Below, piece after piece: positions 12,164-26,600 of a DNA stretch of 64,000 nucleotides. Below the pieces are notes generated by a model that worked only from the letters and a program-made list of their open reading frames with translations, made no database searches and had not been told where the DNA came from. Numbering within the stretch: the stretch's first letter is position 1; the number at the start of each line of letters is the position of its first letter. Source of the stretch: Manduca sexta (Eukaryota; Arthropoda; Insecta; Lepidoptera; Sphingidae); NCBI RefSeq assembly GCF_014839805.1, contig NC_051126.1:7758609-7822608 (forward strand), written 5' to 3'. The translations under genes were made by a program, and so were the position numbers.

Positions 12164-13048
12164 CTAGCTTTTGCCCGCGGCTCCACCCGCGTTATAAAGT
12201 TTTTCAGGCTAAAGTTTTCCGTTATAAAAGTAGTAGTTTCCCGGGGAGCCTATGTTCTTCCCAGGGTCTCAAACTGTCTCCATACCAAATTTCATCTCAA
12301 TACGTAGGGTAGTTTTTGAGTTTAACACGTTTAGGCAGACGGATGCAGCGGGGGACTTTTGTTTTATAATGTATTTTTAGAACTTTTAAGAGGAACAATC
12401 CCGTCATACATCATTGTTGCATAACTTTAACCGTTTACGCAGCGCACGCAACGGACGCTCTCAAAACTAATAAATTGTCCCAGTTTTTGCAACATGTTTC
12501 ATTACTGCTCCGCTCCTATTGGTCATAGCGTGATGATATATAACTAAGAGCACTCCACAAACAAAGGGCTATCCAACGCAAAAATATTTTTTTCAATTTG
12601 GACCGGTAGTTCCTGAGATTAGCCATTTCTGCTCCGCTCCTATTGGGTATAGCGTGATGATATATAGCCTATAGCACTCCACGAACAAAGGGCTATTCAA
12701 CGCAAAAAGAATTTTTCAGTTTGGACCGGTATTTCCTGAGATTAGCTTTTACTGCTCCGCTCCTATTCGGTATAGTGTGATGATATATAGCCTATAGCAC
12801 TCCACGAATAAAGGGCTATCCAACGCAAAAAGAATTTTTCAGTTTGGACCGGTATTTCCTGAGATTGGCCATTACTGCTCCGCTCCTATTGGGTATAGCG
12901 TGATGATATATAGCCTATAGCACTCCACGAACAAAGGGCTATCCAACGCAAAAATATTTTTTCAGTTTGGACCGGTAGTTCCTGAGATTAGCGCGTTCAA
13001 ACAAACAAACAAACAAACTCTTCAGCTTTATATAAGAGTATATATAGA
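12164..13048 (-). mobile_element. Nonautonomous Helitron, minus orientation
   Basis: Read on the minus strand, it begins with TC at 13048-13047 after an A. It passes a GTTT microsatellite and about four units of the 123-bp minisatellite. It ends with a GC hairpin and CTAG (plus-strand ctag 12164-12167), followed by T. It is the same family as the elements at 254-1147 and 20935-21818, but its units differ at many positions, so it is an older or separate insertion. It lies between ELP6 and KIF19. Confidence 0.8.
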
Positions 13049-14612
13049 TTCCTCTCATTCACAAGACGCATGTGTATTATTTTGACAATCATGTTAAAAG
13101 TTTTTTTACTAACATTATTACTTTGTGGCGCCTCTGGCGGATTCAATCAACAAATTTTGACGGGAGGCTCGAAAGGGGCATGGGTTCGGAAATAAAATCA
13201 CGAAATATTACAAGGGGGGGGGGGGGGGGTTGCTGTAATGAGATATCACGTGTATTTATTTTTCGTTGATCGTACGATTTCCCCGAGCTTCGCGACAACC
13301 TAAAACAACTTATAACATGTTAATATCTGGTTGGCAGTGTAAAGCATAAATAAAATACACAAATATGCCATGACGCACCCCCAACTCCTTCCCTTACCCG
13401 CCAGCTACTGTTGGTACTGGTAAATGTGACAAAATATGGAAGGTCTGAGATTCAATTTTCAAATGCATTTATTTTACTAATTTTGCCACCTTCCTAAAAG
13501 TATCGCCTGAACTACTAGATCGACATTTTCCTTGGGATTCAGTTTACTTAAGGGTCGTCCATTAATCACGTGATGTTTTTTAGCGACTTTTTAACCTCCT
13601 CCTACCCCTGGTGATATATGGTAAGGTTTTAGACTACCCCTCCCCTCCCTACCCTACCTACTGTGTATTTTTTTTTGGTACGAAGTATATTGATATTTTT
13701 AGAATAGTCTACAGGTATAAGTAATCTGATTAAATTTTGGAAAATTAAGCATCGACATAAAAATGTGGAATGTATCCGTCTCATGATCGGAATGATTATG
13801 CCGGCCAAAATTATACCTACCTTTACTCCGGGAAAGGTTCTAGTGTCTTAAATATGTGTACCTAAGTACTTAATTAATAAAAAATAAAATCTTTACATGG
13901 GTCTTTATAACAATTGTTTAGATAGGCAATTCTATTTGAGTAGGTACCTTCCTACTTATCTACAAAAATCAAGAACACAGGCCTGGTTAATCTGGATAGT
14001 GCAGTTGCGAATTTTAGTTTTAGAATTAAATTTCTTTACAATTTTATTTAAATTAAATTGTTTCTACTATAGGTACTTCTGTGGACTATAAAGATAGATT
14101 CATGTTCTTTATCGGTTTGCGTTCCATAGTCTGGCAATGCAGTTACACTTTATATCTTTAAATCTATGATGATATATATTTATATGCGAAGTTAATAAAC
14201 AGCTTTAAGCTAAACTATTGTCATCTAGGTTTAAGTACCTTAGAGTTAAGTATCTATTTGATAGGTTTTACGATAGTGAACAGGCTTTGCGGTGACGCCT
14301 GAAAACTATTTGTGGTGATTAGCTGTTGCCCAGCGACCACCCAAAGCAAGGGCTGTATTTACGCCGTTGCCTTTCCACGTGAACTCATTAGGACGTGAAC
14401 GGAGTACACCAGCACACGTATTATTAAAAACACATTAATCGCATTTCCTTCGTCGTTCCTGTGGTACAAAGTAAAGTTTGTTTTTGAAATATTTATATGG
14501 AAATTGAGTGATCGATTACTTTCCTATTTTGGTGTGTTCATTCATAGTTTTCAGCAGGTGCATTACTTCTTGTCAGTATTGTAGTCGAGGTTGGACTAAG
14601 CAAAGTGATGCC
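13049..14612. other. Intergenic region before KIF19
   Basis: There is no gene here. It contains a 16-G run (13214-13229). A stretch near 13550-13640 begins with a gggtcgtccattaatcacgt motif and CT-rich runs typical of an old dispersed repeat. The KIF19 promoter or 5'UTR exon should lie towards the right end. The 14560-14612 stretch reads as possible 5'UTR, but no clear transcription start is visible. Confidence 0.4.
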
Positions 14613-14687
14613 ATGACTCAAAGCAGTGTAGTTCCACCTGATAAGCATCATGCAGGCGTGCCTACTGTTACAGAGGAAAAGTTAATG
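14613..14687 (+). CDS. KIF19: KIF19 coding exon 1
   Basis: The exon starts at ATG 14613 (MTQSSVVPPDKHH) and ends EEKLM at a GTAATA donor. Joined to exon 2 it reads KLM-VAVRVRPL, matching the family start LMVALRVRP. The start is the first Met in this frame close to the motor core; an upstream Met at 14508 is in frame but is less likely to be used. The N-terminal extension before the motor is 24 residues. Confidence 0.75.
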
Positions 14688-17600
14688 GTAATAACTTTTC
14701 AATTTACATTTGAGATAAATATTGTTTTAGAATTTGTTTACAACGAACTATAGTTAATTATAGTACCATTCAAATACAATAGCGTTGTAAAGTACACTGA
14801 AAACGATTTATGAATCTTAAAATATTACTTTTGTCCGTCAGTGTAGAAAAGTAATAAAAATAGATGTTTATGGCAGGTGGCGGTGCGAGTGCGTCCGCTC
14901 CGAACAGATGAAGGGCCTCGCATCATCCATGTGGTCAGCGACAAGGTTGCATAATATTTCTATATTCATTAACAGACACTCGCCATGTGGTAGTTCACGA
15001 AATTATTTGTAAATAAATTATGCACGACAAGAAATGACCGCGACATTGAAATGTATATTTTTGGCAACTACTCAAGTCAACAGTACCTATCTAATCGTAC
15101 GTAGATATACGTCAGGAGACATCTCCCACTTCGTTATGTAATATTGAATATACATTACGTATTATTTGCGTAGTTTATTAGACGAGTCTCTACATGTAAT
15201 CACTCATTTAAATATAAATATTTATGATTGCCAACAGATAAAAATTACATACAAACGACGTAGGTTCTAAATTAAAATTAATTTTACTTGACTATGGCGA
15301 AGCAAGGAAGAGTATATGCTAATTTATACAATTATGATTTAACTAATAGAAAAATAAATTATAAATTGATACTAAAAACAAAAAAATCTGTGAAAAGCAA
15401 GCCGGCAAGCCTAGTGCAGATTTCTATAGGTAGGTAGCTTCCGTAGGGGGCTTGGCTCTCGTTGATATTGATATTTATAAATTGATATTTGGGGTTCGTC
15501 TTTTTACTGTGCTTATACTTTTTATATACTTTTTACTATGTTTCAGTGGCTAGGGAGCGCCTGTCTGTTAGATACGTGTACTTTTTGTTAAAGTGCCCCT
15601 TTTTTGTTACTGACAACTGCTTTGGCGGGAAATTTTGCGGCTAAAATTCTCGCTACGCCACCAATCTAAATATTGCAATAATAATTTATAAATAGAATGT
15701 GTTTGGTAGTATAACAAATTAATAATTTATCTATTCTAACTAAAATGACTGATAAAGAAATTGAGTAACTTACTAGAAATAATAAACTATTTTTAAGTGC
15801 GACAACCCTATGAGTGTTTAGATAGCGAGATCTGTAACCGACTATGATGTCGAGGGTTCGATTTTTGCGGACAATTGTGTGGATACCTATGTACACGGAT
15901 ATTTGTATGTTATATTGTATTATTAAGAAAGAATACAAAGGGTCTATTTCACAATTATTGAGTAAATGCTATTCGATATATTATAAATGTATAAATATAA
16001 ACAGAACAAAAATAAAAAAGTCACATTCTAAAGTCTAATCCATACTTCCATCAAATAAATGGTAATAAATTGAGAACTATCTAAATTATCAAATTTTATT
16101 TACTTGAAACTTGTGAAACATGCCCTAATTATTATAGGCCGCAAATGTTCAAAGTTCCTAACTTTGATTAAATAAAAAAACTTGAACATAGTGTATGTAT
16201 GACACTATATACCAATAATATATCGCGATACTTTATTTATTTATGAATATAGATGCTAGTTTTGGAGGAAGAAGCAGACAACAAGCGCGATGTTCTTCGC
16301 CAGAGACGTATCAATGACAAGAACTATATTTACGATCGCGTGTTCGGTGAAGAAAGCACACAAGTGAGTAACAAAATAAGTACTTATACATTAAACTAGG
16401 CGTTTCTCGCGGCTACGCCCGAGTGATAAGTCTTTGTCGCAACAAAAACACTAAATCACTCTAAAATAATAAAATAAATAAAATAAAATACTTTATTTAT
16501 CACGTAGGCGAACAAAGTTGCACTTATGATACGTCAAAACAAAGAATAAGAATAATTATTATTTCTAAACAACTATTAAAATCACTTATATAACTATGGA
16601 GATTTTAAATTAGGGATAAAGTTTATACAAAAGACTAGGTACAAACCGAAGTAACCAGCTCGGGCTGGCAAGTAGGGGAAATAGAAGGGTAACGCGTCGC
16701 GATCCTCACCGGTGAGGACATGAGCCCTAGCCTAGCTAACCTACCAGCCTTTCACTAGCTACCTAAGTGATGACTACCAGAAGAAGAAAGGCAGAAAGAA
16801 ACTCCGGGCTTTATTTTTGTCATCAATTGTTCAGTACTTCTTTTGTATTTTTTTCCAAGTCTTTCTTGTACATAGTCATAATAGTTATATAAGCTAATGC
16901 ACGCACATCACCGTTAACATGGGATAAGATGAAATCCAAGCGATTCATTACGCCACCTACATCATCTATTTGAAAAAGCAGTTTCAAAAGTTTTATTATT
17001 TCCTAGAGAAGCGAATTCCCACATTAAAAATAGCCTATTGGGTAATTTGGGAATTGGTCTATGCGTGGTATAGACCAATTCTCAAATTTGAGTTTACTCA
17101 ATTAAACATCCAAACATTTTCACAAACTTTCGCATTAAAAATATAAGTAAATTATCGAATTTATAAGTTTATTCGCACCTGGACAATTTCAAAAAAATTT
17201 TGGCAACCTACTACAATACCAAAAGTTTACAATTTACGTACAGAACACATCGTTGTTTAAGAAATCTTGACAATTTATTAGTTTTTATTTATAGTAGGCC
17301 TAACCCAGACTTGTAGGTATGTAAGGTATAATATCTCTCCGTCACATAGTTTTTATTAAGTATAATAAATAAGAGTATTTAATTATTCCGATGATTTGCA
17401 GCGGGTGTCGCCTGCAACCATTATTTTCTTGTCATAATGTTACAAATAAAATCAAATAAATTTAAGAATGACCGCGAGTTTCTTGACACGCGATGGTTTC
17501 GAAATAATTTTTTATTTGGAATCTATCACATTAATAAGAAAATGCTTATAATCCAGGATTAGTGCGCCTGGTTGCGAATAAAACGAAGAAGAGTAAACAT

Positions 17601-20600
17601 ATTTTGTGACAGATAAATAGAAATATATTTATAGTTAATACATACTTTTGGCTGGCACTCTCCTTTAAATTTTTACTAGGGATTGCTCGCCTTTTCACCC
17701 GCTTGCAAAACCTATCCCGCTACAAACGTCACTAAAACACTGTATAGTGCCAGCGCCGTCTAAATTTTATTTCCTATGGGAGTAAACTATCGGAATAAAA
17801 CTATCATAAATGCTAACATATATCATAAGTGTTAATTCAGGATGTGGTCTACAATGCTCAACCGCATTATCAATTAATAGAAACTAAAGTGGATTGAAAC
17901 ATATCTACATTTTAACTATGTCTTAATAAAAGATCTTCATAAAAGTTAAAACTTACATTCTATTACATTCGAATATACGAGGATCTTTTGTAACTAGAGT
18001 TGTTACTGACAGAACAACTCTACAGCTCTCCCAAACTCTAGGAGATACTATGGGACGCCGTACCTGCTAGCGTCTGTGCAAATAATATGTTGCCTTCCGA
18101 TCTGGTGTCTCTTTATAGATTTTTTTGCTTTTGGGGTGCGCTTCGGTTTGCGAATATTTTAATTTTGTGGGTTTTGTACGCGGTTCGAAGCCGCGACACT
18201 ACATGTGTAGCTGTCTGCTCATTGCATCAGAGAAAGGTAGATACGAGAATATGTAGTACATGGTCGTTCCTATAACCTACGTCAAAATTATAATACTGCA
18301 GATTTTATTCATCGTGTTACATTATCTAAAGATAGATGCCCGTAACTTTTTAATATCATGACGAAAGAATATATTTGCGTAATTATCATTTAGGAGGAAG
18401 TGTACGATACAGTATGCGCTCCGCTTGTGGGAGACACATTGAAAGGGTTTGCGGGAGCCGTGTTCGCGTACGGCGCTACCGGCGCTGGCAAGACACATAC
18501 TATGACCGGCCTCATGACCCGAGCTCTTAACCATCTCTTCACCAGCATTGCTGAAAGCGAGGGACCTAGCGCCTATGAGGTAAGTAAATTATCTTATGTT
18601 GTCTAGTAAGCTTTGGGTTTGAAGTTTAAATGTGTCTTTAAAACAACTGAAGCGATTCTGAAAATTAAATTTCAAGTAAATTCACTATCCCTCAGAGCTA
18701 TAACTACCTTTTTTAAACCGGGAATGATTTTTTCCGGTAACTGAATGTGCAAGCAAAAGGTAGTTTGACTATAAATTTATATAATTAATTATATGTTAAA
18801 ACGAAATATAAATTAACACGTAGTACGTCAAGATGATATCGAATTTTATACATTTTATTTTATTTTAATTATAATTGGGATATTTACAGCCAGTGCAATG
18901 TTCACAGTAATACTGAAATACGGTATATATAGTAGATAAGAGGTATAATAAATCTAGTAGGTAAAACATATTGCTTATTTAATCATTCCCTGATCTTAAA
19001 AGGAATGACAAATATCTAATGATGTATATCTGACTGTTTAAGTAGGCCATATTATGCAATCACTTTTTAAATTGTAGGTTATCTACTTTGTAACTAAATT
19101 TAAAATTTGAAATAACCCTGAGTAAGTAGATCGCTTTGTTTGTAGGTTACTTACGTTTTGTAATAATATATCTAGTAAGTATAAAAGCATACATTTTGGC
19201 AAAAAATATATAATAGAACCTATATTATACTAAACTGAATAGGCACTTCCAGCAAGGCTAAAACTACTGAAATATTTTGTTCCTTTATGGAAAGACGCAA
19301 GGCCTTCTGGCGGCCTCTCTTTTGTAGCTTCCAATACACAAAGCTTTATTTCGAAGACGTGTAAGGGGAAGTTCATTTATCAAAACAGAAAAAAGGTCAT
19401 TAGAGACTAAATTCAAACTCTATCAATATAAACAACATACTGACGTGAAATTATGATTCTAGCTTAATACAGCAGGTACTTACTGTAAGTACAAGGGGAT
19501 GACTTCATAGACATAGGTACCGATGACATGGTTTTACACTGAGTTCCTAGTGGTGCCTTAAGTAGTTAGATATAAGTCAATAGATAAGTCTATAGATATT
19601 ACGCCTCATATTATAGGTAAGTAGATAAGCAGTTCAATCATTTTCCAAAACTGCCATTATTCTTTGGCGTGACGCTATATTATGGTATTATTGATCTATG
19701 ACTCCTTCATGGGTTTACAAATGGTTTTGTTCACAGAAAAGTGGGTAGGTATTTAGTATAAATAAAGTAATTATCATTTTACCATCATAATTTACTTAAA
19801 TATTATAATGAAAAAAACAACATCGTATTACGTGTCGGATTGTTTTAAAAGCGTGATATTCTAGGCCTTGTTACAGTTTACCTCGAAATAACAAGTTGCA
19901 TGGTTAGTTATTTGTATATGTTTGTGTTAATAATAAAGTCACCTTTAATTCAAAGGCCTATAATGCTGCGTGACTTTAAATGTAGCATTGGAGTGTTGAC
20001 CACTGTAATGTATTTTGCCTGAAACAATTTACGTAACTGTTTAATGCTTTAGTATTTTACTACCAGGATCACGCAGCATAATGTAAAAAAATCTATGATT
20101 CTCTCCTTTGGGTTGTTTAGATATTAGATGAATGCATTAAAACAAATATGGCAGTATTTATTACCATTTAAGTAAGTAATCTGATTACAATATAGATTTT
20201 TGCTTTTTATTATAATGGTGCTTTATCAGTCGCTGGTTTTTTCTGTAATATTTGTTATTATGGTTAACATGACGACACAATCTATTCTCTATTTTCTATC
20301 TATTATCTATACTTATAATAAATCTGTAGAGAGGTCAATTCTGTACATGAAATATATTTCCAAAATAACTATCAGGGGGTGATTAGGGATCGATACTGAT
20401 GCCAAAAATGCAATTAGTAAAATTTTTGTCTGTCTGTCTGTCTGTCTGTATAACCGTTATAGAAACAAAAACTACTCGACGGATTTTAACGAAACTTGGT
20501 ATAATTATTTGTCATACTCCTGTGCTGGTTATAGTATACTTTTCATCACGCTACAATTCATAGGAGCAGAGCAGTGAAGGGAAATGTTGGGAAAACGGGA

Positions 20601-23600
20601 GAAGTTACTCCATTTTTTAAGCTTCCGTCGCGTGTGCAACCTTAATGGTTAAAGTTACACAGAAATCCTGTATGACGGAAATGTTCTCCTTAAAATTATG
20701 TAAAAAATATCCCACGACAGCATATGTCTATCTTTTATGGTTGACTCACAATAACACGTGTAACTCCCGATAGTTTAGCAGTTCGAAGCTTTCTCATTAT
20801 ATTTGTCTACTCTTACGTTTATAACACTCTCAGTCATCCCTAACTAAAAAAGTTAACATTATTAAATATTCCATAAAAAAGAATCATAGAAATCGGTATA
20901 GAAACACCAAAGTTATACATGAAATCTATACTATTATATAAAGCTGAAGAGTTTGTTTGTTTGTTTGTTTGAACGCGCTAATCTCAGGAACTACCGGGTC
21001 AATCTGAAAAAATCTTTTTGTGTTGGATAGCCCTTTGTTCGTAGAGTGCTATAGGCTATATATCATCACGCTATACCCAATAGGAGCAGAGCAGTAATGG
21101 CTAAACTCAGGAACTACCGGGTCAATCTGAAAAAATCTTTTTGTGTTAGATAGCCCTTTGTTCGTGGAGTGCTATAGGCTATATATCATCACGCTATACC
21201 CAATAGGAGCAGAGCAGTAATGGCTAATCTCAGGAACAACCGGGTCAATCTGAAAAATTCTTTTTGTGTTGGATAGCCCTTTATTCGTTGAGTGCTATAG
21301 ATTATATATTATCACGCTATACCCAATAGGAGCGGAGCAGTAATAGCTAATCTCAGGAATTACCGGTTCAAACTAAAAAAATATTTTTGTGTTGGATAGC
21401 CCTTTGTTCGTGGAGTCCTGTAGACTATATATCATCACGCTATGACCAATAGGAGCGGAGCAGTAATGAAACATGTTACAAAAACGGGGAAAATTTATTA
21501 GTTATGAGAACTTCCGTTGCGTTCGCTACGTAAACGGTCAAAGTTATACAACAATGATGAATGAGTATGACGGGATTGTTCGTCTTAAAAAGTTCTATAA
21601 TAATATATTATAAAAACAAAATCCCCCGCTGCATCTGGCTGCCTGAACGTGTTAAACTCAAAAACTACCCGACGTATTCAGATGAAATTTGGTATGGAGA
21701 CAGTTTGAGACCCAGGGAAGAATATAGGCTCCCGGGAAAATATAAGCGTGACTTTTACAACGGTAAACTTGAGCCCGAAAAACTTTATAACGCGGGCGGA
21801 GCCGCGAGCAAAAGCTAGTTTTGGAAATATATTTCATGTACAGAATTGACCTCTCTACAGATTTATTATAAGTATAGATAGAAGAAGATTTTACGAATAA
21901 CCTTAAATATAGTTTCATGTTATTAATTATTTTACTTCTTCGGAATTAATCTCTCCAGTAATTTTTTGTTTAAATAAATTTATTAAATTAGTTTTTCTAA
22001 CAAAAATTAACCTTTTTTATGCTCTACTTTCTAGTATAAGATATACTAGAAAGTAGGACAAAATATAGAATTAAAAAAAATATTAATACATATTTTTTTC
22101 TTATTTTACACAAGTAATTAACCTTAACACAAAAATGATTGGTGGTAGGAATAAAATATATAGCGTGGTTAAATTTTCAAATTGACCTACTAATTGTGTT
22201 TTTAATACTGCCGTGTGGATCTGATTAAGCTTAAGGATAAGGCAATTAAATAGGTACTTGCTAAGTTTTTAAATTTATGAACATATATTATGCAACTTAT
22301 GTAGGTTAGTAAAAACCTTGACCGGACTAGCGTAATAAACTGCTTTCTTATGCAAATATATGTAGGTTTATCGGATTCTGCACGAAATCTGGATTTTCGC
22401 GGACTAACTGGCCGTGTGCTTATTTATTCATTGCCAAAGGGTATTTATTGTATTAAATGCTTGCAGGTAAAGTTAAATGTGAAATATACACGAACGCGTT
22501 TATTCTGATGCTAATAAATAATGTTAAAGTGAGCTGGACTCTATGAATAAGAAGTCTATAATGCCTATATAGTCTTAACTTTTCAGGCTTGACCAAGTGT
22601 TTTTATGTTTGTGCAGTCAGTGTTCACAAATAAAACTCGCTTGTTCGGTTTTCAATATTGCTGGAATTTACTGCGATAGATATACTTAGTACAATCTATT
22701 TCCATGGTTTAAATAATATGCTATTAAATTCTATTGAATGTTGGGTTCACGGAAGTAATTATAAAACTTCATAACACTGAAAACTAGCCGTTGGACGTAC
22801 TTTTAACCAAGTAATCATTATAAACAGTATTAAATACCTATAAAGTTAAAACAGTAACAGTAATTACAGAGATAAACCGTCACGACCTCGGTCTAGTGGT
22901 ATGTGTGTACACACATAGGTACTGTGCTCTAGATTATCACTCGCCCTTATCACTAAATCAATAGAGCTCTTATAGCGTATAAAAAATTCCGTGGTAATGA
23001 CAATGTTCATCAAGTATACATTTATGGTTTCAAAAAAGGTTATGGGGCTTCCCACCCCGTACAAGGTCATTGCCGGCGTCGATAGGGTGGCGTGTTGACT
23101 TGCCTCTGACTTGTAACATCTAGTTATATAGTACATACTTATGGATTATAACTATGTAAATTAATGTGTTAATAACCTCAAAATATATGAAATGTCGCAG
23201 AAGGTTTGGCAATTAACGTTTTACAGGTACAATATTATTTGGTACTAATCATATAATACCAGTAATTTGCTTGATTAAATAATGTTAGTTGGAGGGAAAT
23301 TCTTGGAGGGAATACTATAATATGTGACAGTTTATGTAGGCTTTTTGATATTGGATATTAGATAACGCGTTTACCGGTAAAATATGATATTGAATAAATG
23401 ATGACGCAAATATCATATGTCTTGAATTAGATAATAAATTAGTTATTTCTATACCTACCCGTCATGCTCTCCTATGTGCCAATCTTCTACAAGAGATAAC
23501 CTTATATGTTATAATCTATATATATAAAAATGAATTGCTGTTCGTTAGTCTCGCTAAAACTCGAGAACGGCTGAATGGATTTATCTTATCTTGGTCTTGA

Positions 23601-26600
23601 ATTATTCGTGGAGGTCTAGGGAAGGTTTAAAAGGTGAGAAAAATTCGAATAATTGCCGGGAAAATCCTCAAAACAGCATTTTTCTATTTCCCATACAAAC
23701 GTTTTCTAACTAATACGTAGAGTCAATTTGAGCTTTATTGCTATTGTATAAAGTTCACTGTTGTCTAAGCAATGTAGGTGTGTTCCTAACATCAAAGCAG
23801 TGTGCGTTGGAGCACAGAATATAATAATGTAATGTCGCGTTCTGAAACTCAACAAAAGTGATATCGCGGACCCGACTAAATTGAACAGTCACAAAATTTA
23901 ATATATCATTAGTTATTTGGTTGGCTTCACGATATTATTTCTTTTGTTTTACTTTAAAATGCATGTTTTCGTTATGGACAATTTTTGAGCTACTTTTGCA
24001 TATCTATACTTATAATAAATCTGTAGAGAGGTCAATTCTGTACATGAAATATATTTCCAAAATAACTGGGGTGATTAGGGATCGATACTGATTTGCCAAA
24101 AATGCAATTAGTAACATTTTTGTCTGTCTGTCTGTATAACCGTTATAGAAACAAAAACTACTCGACGGATTTTAACTTAACTTGGTACAATTATTTTTCA
24201 TACTCCTGAGCTGGTTATAGTATACTTTTCATCACGCTACAATTAATAGGAGCATAGCAGTGATGGAAAATGTTGGGAAAACGGGAGAAGTTACTCCATT
24301 TTTTAAGCTTCCGTAATTTCGTGTGCAACCTTAATGGTTAAAAGTTCCTTCGATTTCACCAGGATCCCATCATCAGACCCTGACCGGACAATCGGACCAC
24401 CTGCATACCACCATAAATTAAAAAAACATCCCGACAAATTGAGCACCTTCTCCATTTTTGAAACCCGAAATCCACGCGGGCGAAGCTGCGGGCGGAAGCT
24501 AGTTAATAATATAAGTTTTAATATTGTAGGTAATGTAACATTGTATTTTCTACAGCTGCAACAGATCGGTTCTACCGACTCTACCTACCACTGTCCCACT
24601 GAAAACCAACGTTAATTGATAGTTTATTGTTGCTATTTTTCGCTACATGTGTTAAGTGAGATTTCCGGAGAATTTAATAGTCTTTTTCTTAAAGACAGGC
24701 AGATCATTCATGATTTTTGTTTTACGCTGTGTAAGGCGGTTAAGATCAGGTGACCCCCTGGGCCATTTGCCAGTCTACATAATATTATCATTATTATATA
24801 TAAATATTATAATTATGTCATTCACTTTACTACTTCAATCTGACTATATAATAAGGCAACGGCACGGCGCGGCGCGGCGCGGCGTGGGAGTAAAACTACG
24901 GAAGCGATTTGTTTCCACCGCAAAATATTTGTGGTGTTTTAGATTTAGGGGGGGGGGGGGGGGAATGAGGCGGTTGGGTCATTGTCACATGCGCATTATG
25001 ATACCGACCACGGGATTGTGTTTGTTGATATGCTAAATAAATAAAAATAATATAAAATAAAAATAAAGTTACTAAAATTATACTATAAATTGTTATAAAA
25101 AGATATCAAAGTCTATAAAGTAATTCGAAGTAGTACTTAACTAATCGAATAAAATTTTGAATAACTTTTCATTAACTACTTACTTATAGTGACTATAAAA
25201 TTAAATAAGTACGTAAAATTGTAATTAGGTACCTACAATTCGAAAAAATATGGTTATAAAATATGGTTTCAGATATCAATGAAAGATTACCATAACATAA
25301 CCCATTGCGGCGCAACGCAAAGCGTGAATAAGCGGAGCGGGTCGTTGCATAATCTATTTCACATCCGTTTTTGCCGGTTAGCCAGTCGAAATGCATAATG
25401 TACATACACTAAACATACTTACATAATAAATAACCATAGTGAATAGTGTGCAACATATTTACCAGAATGAAGGCGAACCGATATAATTAAGCACAATCAT
25501 AGAAGTACGTATGTATTATAGGAGCATGAAAATACAAAATTCTCAGAAGACAATTCCAATCGGAAAACTCATTTTAAGTAAATTGTACCTAACCGTAAAG
25601 ATAATTAGAAGAGGGGGTTCACCTTGAAAGCAGTCAAATATGTTGACGTCATAGCCACTATAGGTATCGGAGAATTCTTTTAAATATTTACATCGATTGT
25701 AACGAGACAAGCCTTTCTTTAACCTTTAGAATTAGACATGCTATCGGGTGTGAGAATAAGTGAATTGGTGTGGTATTCAACGAACTTTCAAATAAGTATT
25801 TATAGCTAAGTGCTGGCCAGTAGAAATTTTATACGCACAAGCTCACATAGTTACCTGATTACATCTGAATATTTCCGACACATTATAATGAATTTCTTTA
25901 CAGTTAGGTACCCATGTTTTCAATTTTCAGTCGAGTTAATGATAAAATGATCCAGTCCAAAAACCGATGACAAGCGCGCTACGACTTTTAAAAAGTCAGT
26001 GTTTAATTATTTAGTTAAGTCTTCTTTACAGTTCTATATCCTTTAGACTTTATAAAATTGTTTCATATACTTAACGGTCGAAAAAAATTTTTGTATGACT
26101 TTATACTATCAGTGAGGTGATTGCTCGTTTGCTGTATTTTTAAAATAACAATAATTATAAAACCTACTACTACATAATATTTACTATGTCTTGATGCACG
26201 CGCAATGATCTTACGTAAGTATATATAACGAAAACAGATAAGGATAACAATAATACTAAGATAAGGATGCAGGTATTAAGGAACGATATCAAGGTATATA
26301 CTGCGACAAATCTCTTGGTAAAAATAAATATCTAAAGTTATACTTAACTTAGTTGTCACGCAACTGTAATTTCGTATAAATTCGTGACTTCTTGAAACTT
26401 TGGAATTTGGCCTTATATGTGGCAATGTTAATCCATAGATAGTTGTGCTTTGGAGCCAATTTCCCCAGTAAATGAACCGCAGACGACTTTATTAAAATAT
26501 TATCAAGTTTACTAGGAATATTAAAAAAATTGTACAACGCAATGAGCAAAAATTGTTACGAATTCAATTGAATAACTTAGACAATACTTTGAAAGATAAT

